Assembly: GCF_009739515.1 (NCBI RefSeq)
Contig: NZ_CP046535.1
Span: forward strand, 62,001 to 126,000
DNA length: 64,000 nt
Reading direction: 5' to 3'
Origin: Sphingomonas profundi
GTDB taxonomy: Bacteria > Pseudomonadota > Alphaproteobacteria > Sphingomonadales > Sphingomonadaceae
Each line of letters starts with the position of its first letter. Positions within the stretch are counted from its first letter, which is position 1. Position numbers and translations under genes: made by a program. Positions 12,402 through 22,182 of the stretch are shown here, piece by piece. Under the pieces are notes generated by a model, which saw only the letters and a list, made by a program, of their open reading frames with translations, was not told the origin of the DNA and did not search any database.

Positions 12402-13442
12402 CAACAGGTGGGCTTCGTCGTGGCCGGACCGGAGGTGAAGGTATATTATGACGGTGGCTATATCGACGACGTGGGTCGCGGCCGCCGCAACGTCAATCGT
12501 GCGGACATCTACGGTGGCCGGGCCGATCTGCTGTTCACGCCTGGCGACGCGCTGACGATCCGCCTGTCCGGCTTTGCCCAGGACATCAAGCGCGACGGCA
12601 GTTCCTTCGCCGACTACACGTTCGGTGGACGGCCGACCGACAACGCACTGGCGCAGCGGCGCCTGATCGATGAACCGTTCGACCAGCAATTCCGCCTCGG
12701 CAGCCTTTCGATCACCTACGATCTCGGCGGCGCTGCGATCACCTCGATCACCAGCTATCAGACGGTCAAAACCCAGCGGGTACTCGATTATTCCGCACCC
12801 TATGTGCCGCTGCTGGCGTTTCTCGGCCTGCCGTTCGGTTCGGTCGGGCTGAACCTCACGCCGGAAACCCGAAAGTTTACAAATGAATTGCGCATCGCCT
12901 CGCGCGGCAATGGTCGGATCGTCGTCGTGGCCAATGCCGGCAAGGCAAGGCTGTACGGCGGCGAGCTGACGCTGATCGCGCGTCCCAGCCGTGAAGTCAC
13001 GTTCAGCGGTGCCTTCGCCTATGCCCACGCCCGGCTCGCCCAGGACAATGCCGATCTCGGCGGCCGCGACGGTGATCGCCTTCCCGACGTCCCCGCTTTC
13101 ACGGCGGCGATCAGCGGTGATTATACCGCACCGTCCGGTAGCGCATTCGCGCCGACGTTCGGCGCGACATTGCGGTTCGTGTCGGATCGCTCGGTCAGCT
13201 TCGACAACAGCACCTCATTCCCGCAGTATAGGCTGCCCGACTATACGTCGGTCGATCTGCGCGCCGGTGCCAAAATCGGCCCGGTCGATGCGCAGCTTTA
13301 CGTTCGCAATCTCTTCGACGAACGGGGGCAGCTGTCCGGATATACGCTGCTGTCGACCAACGGACTGACCAGCGGACTGCCGGCGCAGGTATCGATCATG
13401 CAGCCCCGCACGATCGGACTGAGCGGCTCGGTCAAATTCTAA
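12402..13442 (+). pseudogene. Truncated TonB-dependent receptor
   Basis: A TBDR beta-barrel fragment without a signal peptide or plug. It starts abruptly (VKVYYDGGYIDDVGRGRRN), runs through barrel strands (GGRADLLFTPGDALTIRLSG, and so on) and ends with the typical receptor C-terminus (QPRTIGLSGSVKF). Near 12900-12945 the text jumps from TNELRIASRG to ANAGKARLYGGELTLIA, which in intact receptors are separated by several hundred residues, so an internal deletion is likely. It appears to be a doubly truncated relic in the decayed island behind the tRNA. Confidence 0.75.
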
Positions 13443-13584
13443 CGGCATCAGCAGGCGGGTCGGCGGCGTTCGAACGAGATTGATGACTGTCATCGGTTCA
13501 CCGTTGTACTTGCGGAACTTGCAACGCAACGTGGCGTGCACTTCGTACATCCATGCGAAGTGCATTGCCGGGGTTTGTACGCTA

Positions 13585-14493
13585 TCAGTCTGGTCGTTGC
13601 GCGATCTTGGGGTGCAGTAGCTCCGCAAAGCCGATGCGATGGAGGAACTGTTCGCGGACACGGTCCACGACAGGCATCGTCACCGCCGAGCCATCGTTCG
13701 CCGGATCGATCACCGTGCGGAACGGTCGCTTGCCCGCCGGCATGCCGACGATCTGCACCACGGCGCGGCCGATCTCGCCCGGATCGGAGTCCTCCGGATC
13801 GGTCGCGGCGAGGGAGGTCTGGATACGCTGCGCAAAATCGTCCGGCCACGCGTCCTCACACTCCTTGGCGCGCGCTTCGTCTGCGGGCTTGCCGGCATTG
13901 GGGAAGTGGTTGGTTCCCTTGGTATAGGCGCCGGGAACGATGATCGACGTCTCGATGCCGAGCGGCGCCAGCTCACGGGCGTAGGAGACCGCGATCTGAT
14001 CCATGCCGGCCTTGGCGGCGAAATACGGCCCCAGCAGCGGCGGGATGCCACCCATCACGCTGGTGCTCGACGTCCAGACCAGCAGGCCGGCTTTGGCCGC
14101 TCTCATATGCGGCAGGACCGCGCGATTGAGGCGCTGTGTGCCGAGCACGTTGACGTCGTACAGTTCGGCGAGCTGGTCGGGCGTGAACGCCTCCAGCGGA
14201 CCGAAGACCATGTGGCCGGCATTATGGACGACGACGTCGATGCGTCCATGTTCGCGCATGATGTCACCGATTGCGGCGTCGATCGAGGTCTCGTCCTGCA
14301 CGTCCAGTTCGATCGTGCGCAGATCGATCTTCTGTCCGGAGGCCGCGGATGCGATGTCGGCCACAGTCTTGGCATTCTTGCCGTCGGTCCCGCGCATCGA
14401 GGCGTAGGCGGTGTGACCGGCGGCGGCGAGATCGGTCGCGATCATGCGGCCAAAGCCGCTGGAAGCGCCGGTGACGAGGATGATGAGGCTCAT
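13585..14493 (-). CDS. Short-chain dehydrogenase/reductase
   Basis: This 302-residue SDR has the N-terminal cofactor motif TGASSGFG (residues about 8-15), the NAG motif in VVHNAGHMVFG, and a catalytic set Ser (WTSSTSVMG), Tyr and Lys in YFAAKAGMD (YxxxK). The chain is about 50 residues longer than the classical SDR core. The substrate is unknown. It lies 13 nt downstream of another SDR gene and appears co-transcribed with it, under an AraC-family regulator encoded just upstream in the same direction. The group lies behind the tRNA-linked integrase relic, so it is probably acquired DNA. Confidence 0.88.
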   Translation of the reverse strand: MSLIILVTGASSGFGRMIATDLAAAGHTAYASMRGTDGKNAKTVADIASAASGQKIDLRTIELDVQDETSIDAAIGDIMREHGRIDVVVHNAGHMVFGPLEAFTPDQLAELYDVNVLGTQRLNRAVLPHMRAAKAGLLVWTSSTSVMGGIPPLLGPYFAAKAGMDQIAVSYARELAPLGIETSIIVPGAYTKGTNHFPNAGKPADEARAKECEDAWPDDFAQRIQTSLAATDPEDSDPGEIGRAVVQIVGMPAGKRPFRTVIDPANDGSAVTMPVVDRVREQFLHRIGFAELLHPKIAQRPD

Positions 14494-14506
14494 TGGTCCG
14501 TCTCCT

Positions 14507-15244
14507 TCAGATCGCGCCGCCGTTGACCCGGATCACCTGGCCGGTGATCCAGTGGCTGTCGGGGCCCAGCAGCATGGCGACGGCGGCCGCGATGTCGTCC
14601 GGCTCGGCCAGCCGGCCGAGCGGTATCATCTTCGTAACCTGCGCGATCTGCTCGTCGGTCTTGTCGTCGAGGAACAGCTTCGTCGCGACCGGGCCGGGCG
14701 CGATGGCGTTCACCGTGATCTTCTTCGCTCCCAGCTCCTTGGCGAGGATGTGGGTCATTGCCTCGACGCCGGCCTTGGTCGCGGCGTAGGCGCCATAGGT
14801 GGGCTGGTAGAGGCCGACGACGCTTGACGAGAAGCTGACGATCCGGCCGCCCTCGGCGATGCGACGGGCGCCTTCGCGCAGGCAGTTGAACACGCCCTTG
14901 AGGTTGATCGCGAGATGCCGGTCGAAGAGGTCGTCATCGGTCTCGGCGATGGGCGCCAGCTTCATGATGCCGGCATTGTTGACGATGGCATGAACCCCGC
15001 CGAATGCTTGCTCCGTCTCGTCGAATAATTGCTCAACGCGATCGGGAATACTGATGTCGGCCTTGATTGCGATCGCGTGACCACCCGCGTTCGTGATCGT
15101 ATCCACCAGCGCGTTCGCCGGCGCATCGTTGCCCGAATAGTTGATCGTGACGGCCCAGCCGTCCTTCACCAGCCGCTGTGCCACCGCGGCACCGATCCCT
15201 TGCGACGATCCGGTGACGATCGCGGCGCGTCTCTGCGTAGCCAT
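14507..15244 (-). CDS. Short-chain dehydrogenase/reductase (FabG-like)
   Basis: This 245-residue classical SDR has TGSSQGIG for the cofactor (residues about 11-18), NNAGIM, SFSSSVVG with the catalytic Ser and YAATKAG (YxxxK). It ends WITGQVIRVNGGAI, typical of FabG-like 3-oxoacyl reductases and sugar/alcohol dehydrogenases. The substrate cannot be told from sequence. It precedes the second SDR by 13 nt. The AraC-type gene upstream (15355-16278) could regulate both; about 110 nt lie between them. Confidence 0.9.
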   Translation of the reverse strand: MATQRRAAIVTGSSQGIGAAVAQRLVKDGWAVTINYSGNDAPANALVDTITNAGGHAIAIKADISIPDRVEQLFDETEQAFGGVHAIVNNAGIMKLAPIAETDDDLFDRHLAINLKGVFNCLREGARRIAEGGRIVSFSSSVVGLYQPTYGAYAATKAGVEAMTHILAKELGAKKITVNAIAPGPVATKLFLDDKTDEQIAQVTKMIPLGRLAEPDDIAAAVAMLLGPDSHWITGQVIRVNGGAI

Positions 15245-15354
15245 GGCCTTGTCTCCCGTTATGCGGTCGACATGGTTACGCTGTTCTGATGGTGTTGTTG
15301 CGGGCTTCTCTCCTCTTGCGGCAGGCGCGAAACACTATCGCGCGATGGCGAAAG

Positions 15355-16278
15355 TCAAGGCGATGCGCGATAGCTGCTCGCCGTCGTGCCGACGTGGCGA
15401 AGGAACGCCGTGGCGAACGCGCTGGCGCGGGAGTAGCCGCACCGGAAACCGATCTCGGCAATCGGCAGGTCTGTAGTGCGAAGCAGCAGCCGCGCGTGGG
15501 CCATGCGCAGGGTCGTCAGATACGCTGCCGGCCCCAAACCCGTACTCTCCCGAAATCGTCGCCCGAAATGGTGGACACTGATCCCCGCCTCTCGCGCCAG
15601 TTCGTCCAGCGTCATGGCACTCTCAAGATGCGCTGTCATATACTCGATCACCCGGGCAAGGCGGCGGTCCGTGATGACGCTGGCGAGGCGGGGGTCGCTA
15701 TGCAGGTGGCGCCACTGAGCATGCTGCGACAGCAGGTGGGTGACGATCCAGCGTGCCGCTCCAGCCGCATAGATGTCGGGTTCGCCTGCCCGACACGCGG
15801 CGAGCAGTGCCACGGCCTGAGCTGCGATCGCATTGTCCCGAAAAGAAAGCGCCGATAGATCGTCGGCGCGCGCATGGCGCCCTGCCTGGCTATATTCGTC
15901 AGCAAGCGCGGACAGCAACGAGCCGGGCAGATAGAAGTGCAGCGTCCGGAACGGTGGCTGCCCGGGCAGTGTCCGCCAACGCATTCGCGTGACTTCCCCA
16001 GGCGGGGTCATGCCCGCGTTGCCAGGCTGATAGAGTGCGGATTTCCACCGTCCACGAGAGAAAACGCCGATCTCGTGGTGGCCTGACATCGCCACGACGA
16101 GCGTGAGATCGGTCTTCAGATGCGTCTCGAATATGTCGCTTTCGCCGATCCCTTCCTGATGATCGAGATGCAGCGAAGTCCACCCCGCCGGAACACTGCT
16201 TTCGATCAGTCGGCTTGGATCTGCGGATGCGAACGACATGCTCTCCGACGAACGGACATCTGGCGACGGTTTCGACAT
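15355..16278 (-). CDS. AraC-family transcriptional regulator
   Basis: The protein has a two-part layout: an N-terminal ligand/dimerisation region (about 1-205) and a C-terminal double helix-turn-helix of about 100 residues. The HTH part includes LDELAREAGISVHHFGRRFR and LPIAEIGFRCGYSRASAFAT, both standard AraC signatures. The ATG at 16278 (307 residues) is preferred over one at 16332 because the extra residues look noncoding, but this is uncertain. It lies upstream of two SDR genes in the same direction and probably controls them. Confidence 0.88.
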   Translation of the reverse strand: MSKPSPDVRSSESMSFASADPSRLIESSVPAGWTSLHLDHQEGIGESDIFETHLKTDLTLVVAMSGHHEIGVFSRGRWKSALYQPGNAGMTPPGEVTRMRWRTLPGQPPFRTLHFYLPGSLLSALADEYSQAGRHARADDLSALSFRDNAIAAQAVALLAACRAGEPDIYAAGAARWIVTHLLSQHAQWRHLHSDPRLASVITDRRLARVIEYMTAHLESAMTLDELAREAGISVHHFGRRFRESTGLGPAAYLTTLRMAHARLLLRTTDLPIAEIGFRCGYSRASAFATAFLRHVGTTASSYRASP

Positions 16279-16654
16279 AAGTCTGGCTGTTCCAACGAAC
16301 GATGGTCCCGCGCGTACAATGGGACTTGGCACGGCATCGACCCGTCGGACAACAGTCTGCGCGCGCTTATCTTCTCATCGACCCGTCGATGCGGACCTCT
16401 TGGATGGCGGACACGCGGAGCTACAGGTTTACGGCTGAAACGGCGGCCAGCAAGCGGCTGCCGGGCGAGGAGCACAGGGTCAGCCGTCGGCCACATCGTC
16501 GAAGACGCCGGTCGATCCGAGGAACCAATCGATCCGGTCGCGGCGTTCGGCGCTCTCGACGTCGGCGGCCGGCGCGTGCGCGAGGGAGACGCCGCCGCCG
16601 GCGCGCGGACATGATCGCGATGGCGAGTGTCGCCGCGGCGCCGGTCTCGCGGCC
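16279..16654. other. Intergenic stretch with a possible degraded coding fragment
   Basis: There is no intact gene in these 376 bases. On the minus strand, 16612 to the stop at 16480 reads like a protein tail (DVESAERRDRIDWFLGSTGV, then FDDVADG and a stop). The preceding plausible coding text (TGAAATLAIAIMSA) is in another frame. This may be the remnant of a gene lost at the island border. The rest holds nothing recognised. Confidence 0.3.
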
Positions 16655-17203
16655 TCAGCGCAGGCGCATGCCGCGATAGCTGCGCCCCTCGACGAACAGG
16701 AAGTAGTTGCCCAGAGTGCCCCGGCGGATGCGGATCTTGGCGCCGGCCCTCGGCGGGAAGTTCATCGGATCGGTCGTCTGCCACACGGCGCCGCTCTCAT
16801 CCGCCAGGCGGATCTCGACGCGGCCATTGGCGGCCGCGCGCGCGCCCGCCACGGTGGTGTTGATCTCGGTGAAGCTGTCGGCCTTGTCCTCGTCGCGCGC
16901 GCCGCCGAACAGATCGATTTTCGGCAGGGTAAAGCCGAACAGCGATCGCTTGGCCTTGCGGATGTCCTGCCGGTCGACGATCGTCACGTCCTTGCCGCGC
17001 ACGGCCTGCTCCAGCGCCGCCGTCGCCTTCTCGAAGCAGGCCACCTTCGCGTTCACGTCGGCCAGGGCGCGACATTCGGTGAGCGAGCGCAGCACACGAT
17101 CGGACGAGCCGGTCTCGCCGTGCGCGGCGGCGGCCTGGCCCATGACGGCCGGTAGCAGCCCCGCCGCCACGATGATGTTCCAGCGTCGCCGCATCGCCCG
17201 CAT
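16655..17203 (-). CDS. Exported protein of unknown function
   Basis: This 182-residue protein begins with an arginine-rich n-region and a hydrophobic core (WNIIVAAGLLPAVMGQAAAA), a likely signal peptide. The mature part has a helical segment with two cysteines (SLTECRALADVNAKVACFEK) that may form a disulfide. The rest looks like a beta-rich domain (VEIRLADESGAVWQTTD and IRIRRGTLGNYFLFVEG). Similar proteins are common as hypotheticals in sphingomonads; no function is inferred. The start could also be the second Met (17194). It stands alone, divergent from the TBDR at 17440. Confidence 0.7.
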   Translation of the reverse strand: MRAMRRRWNIIVAAGLLPAVMGQAAAAHGETGSSDRVLRSLTECRALADVNAKVACFEKATAALEQAVRGKDVTIVDRQDIRKAKRSLFGFTLPKIDLFGGARDEDKADSFTEINTTVAGARAAANGRVEIRLADESGAVWQTTDPMNFPPRAGAKIRIRRGTLGNYFLFVEGRSYRGMRLR

Positions 17204-17439
17204 CCCCCTGTCAGACGAGGTGGACGCTATCCCCTCGCCCCGGCAGCGGCAAGGGTTCGGAAGGGGGGTGTGTCCCTAATGTAACAATGCGACGGGAATG
17301 TTGCAGCCGTCGTGCGGGGACGTTGGCGGACGATCTTTTCCGGATTAGCCCTTGGCGCATTGCGGCCGGCGCGTGTCGGCACGCCAAACAGCAAGGCACT
17401 GATCCGACGGGAATTCGGATAGAGCCAAGGGGATCGAAC

Positions 17440-20400
17440 ATGCTCACTCCATATCGCTCGCGCCTGCTTGCATCGACGCTGTTCGTCGGCGCGACGGTGC
17501 TCGCCCAACCGGCCTTCGCCCAGACCGCCGATCCGGCCACACCGCCGCCGGGCGCCACGCCGCAGGAGGCCGCTCCGGCGGCCGAGAGCAGCAGCGGCGA
17601 CATCATCGTGACGGGCACGCTCATCCGCAATCCGAACCTCGTCTCGTCCAGCCCCGTGTCGGTCACTTCGTCGGAGGAGATCGCGCTCAAGCAGTCGACG
17701 GTCGCGGACCGGCTGATCCGCGACATTCCGGGCGTCGCCGCCGGCATCGGCTCGAACACCAACAACGGCAATGGCGGCGCCTCCTTCGCCGATCTGCGCG
17801 GCCTCGGCGCGAACCGCAACATCGTCCTGCTTGACGGTACGCGCATCACGCCTGCGAACCTGAACGGCAACGTCGATCTCAACAACATCCCACTCGCCCT
17901 GGTCGATCGCGTCGACCTGCTCACCGGCGGCGCCAGCACCACTTATGGTGCGGATGCCGTGTCCGGCGTGGTCAACTTCATCACCAAGCGCGATTTCGCC
18001 GGCATCGACCTCACCGTCAGCAACGGGATCACCGAGCGCGGCGACGGCAACCGCTTCCGCGCGGACGTCACGATCGGCGGCAATTTCGACGACGGCAAGG
18101 GCAACGCCGTGCTGAGCATCGGCTACCAGCAGGCGGACGAGGTGTTCTTCGCCGGCCAGCGGCCGCGCTCCAACGACACGCTCGATTCGTTCGACGGCAC
18201 GGCCGCGGGCGCCTCGCAGACGGCGGTTCCGGCGCGCTTCTCCGTGGCGGGCGTCGGCAACCGCAACATCGATCCGACGACCGGCAACCTCGTGCCGGTG
18301 TTCGCCTTCTTCAACTTCAACCCGTACAACATCTTCCAGACGCCGTTCGAGCGGTTCAACATCTACGGCGCGGCCCACTATGAGGTGTCGGACTCGCTGG
18401 AGGTGTATACCCAGGGCCTGTTCTCGAAGAACACGGTCAACACGATCATCGCACCGTCGGGCGCCTTCTCCAGCCCGGTGTCGATCCCGGTCAGCAACCC
18501 GTATCTGCCGGCCGGCGCCCGCGCGACCTTCTGCGCGAACAACGACTTCAATCCCACCATGGCGGGCGTGCAGACGCTGACGCCCGCGCAGTGCGCCCTC
18601 GCCGCGACGGCCACCAGCCCGACCGATCCCAACTACAAGGAATTCAGCACCAACCTGTCGCGCCGGGCCGTTGAGGCGGGCGGGCGCGTCAGCCAGTATA
18701 AGACGACGATCTTTAACTATCGGGCCGGTCTGCGCGGCCAGATCACGGATTCGATCCGCTACGACGTCTACGGCGCCTACGGCGAGAGTGAGAACACGCA
18801 GACGCAGCAGAATTACGTGCTGATTCCGCGCCTGCAGCAGGCGCTGCGGTCGACCAACACCACGGCCTGCCTCGATCCCACGGGCGGCTGCGTGCCCGTC
18901 AACGTGTTCGGCGCCGCCGGAACGATCACGCAGGATGCCGTCAACTTCCTCCAGGCCCCTGCCTTCTCCTCGAACAACACGTCGCTGGCGCAGGTGCACG
19001 GCGTGCTCAACAGCGATCTGTTCACGATCGGGTCCGCTTCCCAGCCGGTGGCGGTCGCCGTCGGCGGCGAGTTCCGCAAGTACAAGGCGGACATCCAGGC
19101 CGACACGCTCGCGCAGAGCCCCGGCGCGCTCGGCGGTGCCGGCGGCGGCATCATCCCGGTGAACGGCGGCTACCGCGTCTACGAAGGCTTCGGCGAACTT
19201 ATCATGCCGCTGGTCAGCGACGCGCCATTCGCCAAGAGCCTGACCCTGGAGGCGGGCATCCGCTACTCGTCCTACAAGGTGGATGCGGCGGGTTCGCCCT
19301 CGTTCAACGCCACCACCTACAAGGGCGGCGCCACCTGGGAGCCGATCGACGGGCTGAAGGTGCGCGGCAACTACCAGCATGCGGTGCGCGCACCGAACAT
19401 CGGCGAGCTGTTCCAGCCCTCGCAGGTCGGCCTCACCAACCTGCGGACCGATCCGTGCCAGGGCCAGGCGCCGGTGAACAACGCGCTGCTGCGCGCGGTC
19501 TGCATCGCGCAGGGCGCGCCGGCCAGCCAGATCGGCGCGATCGACCCGCCGTCCGCCGGCCAGATCAACGCCACCTTCGCCGGCAACCCGAACAACAAGC
19601 CCGAGAAGGCCGACACCTACACGGCAGGCGTCGTCTTCCAGCCGGACTTCGTGTCGGGCTTCTCGATCTCGGTCGATTACTACCGGATCCGGATCAAGAA
19701 CGCGCTCACCGCGCCGACGCCGGGCGACACGATCGCCGCGTGCTTCGGCAATCTGACGGCGGCTAGCGCCACGAGCCCGCTCTGCACGGTGATCCGCCGC
19801 GATCCCGCGACGGGCGGCCTCGATGGCGACGCCAGCACGACGCCGGGCCTGCCTTCGCCCACCACCAACAGCGGCCGGCTGGCGACGGACGGTATCGACG
19901 TGGTCGCCAACTATCGCACCAACCTGAACGACACCTTCAAGCTCGCCGTCAGCGCCAGCGCGAACTATGTCTTCAGCTACAAGTTCCGCGCGGCCGCAGG
20001 CGGGCTCAACCGCGAGTGCGCCGGCTACTACAGCGTGAACTGCCTGCCGGGTAACGCCCTGATCGGTGGCGGTGGCTCTATCCTGCCGGAGTTCAGCCTC
20101 AACCAGCGCACCACCCTGAGCGTCAAGAACTTCGACCTGTCGCTGCTGTGGCGGCATATCTCGTCGGTGAAGCAGGAGCCGTTCGACGCGGACGCCTCGA
20201 ACTTCGGCAGCAACGGGCCGGCATTCGCCGCCTTCCGCAAGATCAAGGCCTATGACATCTTCGATCTCAGCGGGCGCGTCGGCGTGACGGACAATGTCGA
20301 GCTCACGGTCGTGGTGGAGAACCTGCTGGACAAGCAGCCGCCGTCGGTCGGCAGCAACATCGGCTCGACGACCTTCAACAGCGGCAACACCTATCCGTCG

Positions 20401-20454
20401 ACCTACGACGCGCTGGGCCGCCGCTTCACCGTGGGTGCCCATCTGAAGTTCTGA
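17440..20454 (+). CDS. TonB-dependent receptor
   Basis: The ATG at 17440 follows an AAGGGG ribosome-binding site and opens a signal peptide (MLTPYRSRLLASTLFVGATV, then AQPAFAQ). The 1004-residue protein has a TonB-box-like segment (GDIIVTGTLIRNPN), a plug with LRGLGANRNIVLLDGTRITP and GASTTYGADAVSGVVNF (to about residue 190), and a long beta-barrel ending in FTVGAHLKF with the terminal Phe. Length and motifs match large receptors of the sphingomonad/Caulobacter type that import complex ligands. The next gene is a TPR-Asp/Asn hydroxylase, and a strong terminator lies between them. The ligand is unknown. Confidence 0.95.
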   Translation: MLTPYRSRLLASTLFVGATVLAQPAFAQTADPATPPPGATPQEAAPAAESSSGDIIVTGTLIRNPNLVSSSPVSVTSSEEIALKQSTVADRLIRDIPGVAAGIGSNTNNGNGGASFADLRGLGANRNIVLLDGTRITPANLNGNVDLNNIPLALVDRVDLLTGGASTTYGADAVSGVVNFITKRDFAGIDLTVSNGITERGDGNRFRADVTIGGNFDDGKGNAVLSIGYQQADEVFFAGQRPRSNDTLDSFDGTAAGASQTAVPARFSVAGVGNRNIDPTTGNLVPVFAFFNFNPYNIFQTPFERFNIYGAAHYEVSDSLEVYTQGLFSKNTVNTIIAPSGAFSSPVSIPVSNPYLPAGARATFCANNDFNPTMAGVQTLTPAQCALAATATSPTDPNYKEFSTNLSRRAVEAGGRVSQYKTTIFNYRAGLRGQITDSIRYDVYGAYGESENTQTQQNYVLIPRLQQALRSTNTTACLDPTGGCVPVNVFGAAGTITQDAVNFLQAPAFSSNNTSLAQVHGVLNSDLFTIGSASQPVAVAVGGEFRKYKADIQADTLAQSPGALGGAGGGIIPVNGGYRVYEGFGELIMPLVSDAPFAKSLTLEAGIRYSSYKVDAAGSPSFNATTYKGGATWEPIDGLKVRGNYQHAVRAPNIGELFQPSQVGLTNLRTDPCQGQAPVNNALLRAVCIAQGAPASQIGAIDPPSAGQINATFAGNPNNKPEKADTYTAGVVFQPDFVSGFSISVDYYRIRIKNALTAPTPGDTIAACFGNLTAASATSPLCTVIRRDPATGGLDGDASTTPGLPSPTTNSGRLATDGIDVVANYRTNLNDTFKLAVSASANYVFSYKFRAAAGGLNRECAGYYSVNCLPGNALIGGGGSILPEFSLNQRTTLSVKNFDLSLLWRHISSVKQEPFDADASNFGSNGPAFAAFRKIKAYDIFDLSGRVGVTDNVELTVVVENLLDKQPPSVGSNIGSTTFNSGNTYPSTYDALGRRFTVGAHLKF

Positions 20455-20477
20455 GGCGGGGCGACTCAAACAGCCTG

Positions 20478-20518
20478 GGGGCGGGGGAGCGGCTGACGGC
20501 GCTCTCCCGCCCCTTTCG
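20478..20518 (+). terminator. Rho-independent terminator after the TBDR
   Basis: A 14-bp GC-rich stem (GGGGCGGGGGAGCG with its complement, one G-U pair) closes an 8-base loop and is followed by TTTCGTTT. It lies 24 nt after the TBDR stop, so it should end or attenuate that transcript before the downstream hydroxylase gene. Confidence 0.8.
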
Positions 20519-20557
20519 TTTCGGTCATCGGCAGCGCGCGTTCAGATCGAGGTGAGG

Positions 20558-21847
20558 ATGGACCGGGACGAGGTGCAGCGGGCGCTCGCGGCGGCGGCTC
20601 AGGCGAGACAGGCCGGCCGGCCGAAAGCCGCCGAGCAGCTCTACCGCTCCATAATCGCCCGCGCGGGCGAGCAGCCGCTGGCGCTGAACGCGCTCGGGCT
20701 TCAGGCACTCGGCGCGGGCGACCGTGCCGGCGCGGCGGCGCTGTTCCGCCGGGCGATCGCGGTCGACGCCAACGCGCCCGATCTCTGGATGAACCTCGCC
20801 AAGGCGCTGCGTGACGACGGCGACGATGCCGGCGAGCAGGCGGCGCTGGAGGGCGCGCTGGCGATCGACCAGCGGCACTTCATGGCGCTGGTGCGGCTGG
20901 CGGAGCTGTTCGATCGCACCGGCGAGGACGATCGCGCCGCCGAACGCTGGGGCAACGTGCTGGCGATGGCCTCGCAGATCGAGCAGCGCAGCCCCGCGAT
21001 CGAGATGATGCTGGACCATGCGCGCGATCGGGTGGCGCGCCGGCACGCCGCCTTCGCGACAGCGATCGACTTGGGGCTCGCCGCCGCGCGCGCGGATCTG
21101 ACGCCGGGAGAGGGGCGGCGCTTCGATGCCGCGATCGATCACGTGCTCGGCAAGCGGGCGATCCATGTCAACCAGTGCGCCGGCCTGCACTTCCCGTTCC
21201 TGCCGGCCGAGGAGTATTTCGAGCGGCGGCATTTCCCGTGGCTCGGGGCGCTGGAGGCGCGCACCGGCGAGATCCGCGCCGAGGCGGAGGCGCTGCTCGC
21301 CGATCCCGCCGCCGGCTTCCTGCCCTATGTGGCGATGGCGCCTGGCACGCCGGCGAACAAGTGGACGCCGCTCGACCGCTCACCGGACTGGGGGGCGCTG
21401 CACCTGTGGAAGGACGGCCGGCGCAACGATGCCGCCTGCGCGCGCGCGCCCGTGACCGCCGCCATCGTGGAGGGGCTGCCGCTGATCGACCTGCCGGGCC
21501 GCACGCCCACCGTCTTCTTCTCGCTGCTGCGGCCCGGCGCGCACCTGCCGGCGCATACCGGCGTCAGCAACATCCGCACGATCATCCACCTGCCGCTGAT
21601 CGTGCCGGAAGGCTGCAGCTTCCGCGTCGGCGGCGAGACGCGGCCGTGGCGGGAGGGCGCGGCATGGGCGTTCGACGACACGATCGAGCATGAGGCGTGG
21701 AACCGTTCCGACGCGGTCCGGGCGATCCTGATCCTGGATGTGTGGAACCCGTATCTGAGCGAGGCGGAGCGGACGCTGCTGCGGCAATTCTACGCCGTCT
21801 CCGACGCCAGCGGCCAGCATCTGGATGCGGCGCGCGTGGCGGACTGA
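20558..21847 (+). CDS. TPR protein with aspartyl/asparaginyl beta-hydroxylase domain
   Basis: Two modules are visible in 429 residues. The N-terminal half has tetratricopeptide-like repeats (about 5-130: AEQLYRSIIARAGEQPLALN, GDRAGAAALFRRAIAVDANA). The C-terminal half (about 240-415) matches the Asp/Asn beta-hydroxylase fold: FFSLLRPGAHLPAHTGVSN, IHLPLIVPEGCSFRVG and FDDTIEHEAWN, with the HxGxxN-type and EHxxxN-type iron/2-oxoglutarate positions. The ATG at 20558 was chosen over a GTG six bases upstream because a GAGG lies 5 nt before it. Such genes recur beside TonB receptors in sphingomonads, so a role in modifying the receptor or its ligand is possible but unproven. Confidence 0.85.
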   Translation: MDRDEVQRALAAAAQARQAGRPKAAEQLYRSIIARAGEQPLALNALGLQALGAGDRAGAAALFRRAIAVDANAPDLWMNLAKALRDDGDDAGEQAALEGALAIDQRHFMALVRLAELFDRTGEDDRAAERWGNVLAMASQIEQRSPAIEMMLDHARDRVARRHAAFATAIDLGLAAARADLTPGEGRRFDAAIDHVLGKRAIHVNQCAGLHFPFLPAEEYFERRHFPWLGALEARTGEIRAEAEALLADPAAGFLPYVAMAPGTPANKWTPLDRSPDWGALHLWKDGRRNDAACARAPVTAAIVEGLPLIDLPGRTPTVFFSLLRPGAHLPAHTGVSNIRTIIHLPLIVPEGCSFRVGGETRPWREGAAWAFDDTIEHEAWNRSDAVRAILILDVWNPYLSEAERTLLRQFYAVSDASGQHLDAARVAD

Positions 21848-22182
21848 AGATCGAGGCGGGCGGCGACGGTGCCTGCTTCTCACGAGCGATCGTCCGATAG
21901 CGGCCTATCGCAAGTGCCGAAGCGCACCGCCGGGTTGCCGGTGGCGGCCCGCAGCCTGCCGGGGCGTTCGGCAACTATCCGCGGTTCGCCCGTTCTGATG
22001 ATCGCAAAGGAAGCGGCCGACACTGGACGACCGACCGCCTGTGCCCGAGCCGTGGCCCCAGGCGATCGAGGCGAGCGGCTGATCGCCACGTCGGCTTCGC
22101 CATACCGGATCCCGAGGAGCCGGCCGACCCGATCTGGCGCCGGCAGGATTTCTGCCCGCCGATCCCGCCGCGCTGAAGGCGC
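21848..22182. other. Intergenic stretch with frameshifted coding relic
   Basis: There is no intact gene. On the plus strand the last 90 bases before a stop at 22174-22176 read like a genuine protein end (HVGFAIPDPEEPADPIWRRQ, then DFCPPIPPR). Plausible text upstream lies in a different frame (PVPEPWPQAIEASG, then a stop), so at least one frameshift separates them. The remnant was not assigned to a family. It abuts the end of the convergent glycosyltransferase gene. Confidence 0.35.

Noticed and set aside
12104-13028. 348-codon minus-strand frame as an intact gene
   Set aside because: Only the C-terminal quarter resembles an integrase. The rest lies opposite the TBDR relic and has no family pattern.
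17227-20469. Very long open frame on the minus strand (1080 codons)
   Set aside because: It lies exactly opposite the TBDR. High GC at third codon positions removes stops on the other strand. The translation is Arg/Ala/Gly-rich without any motif.
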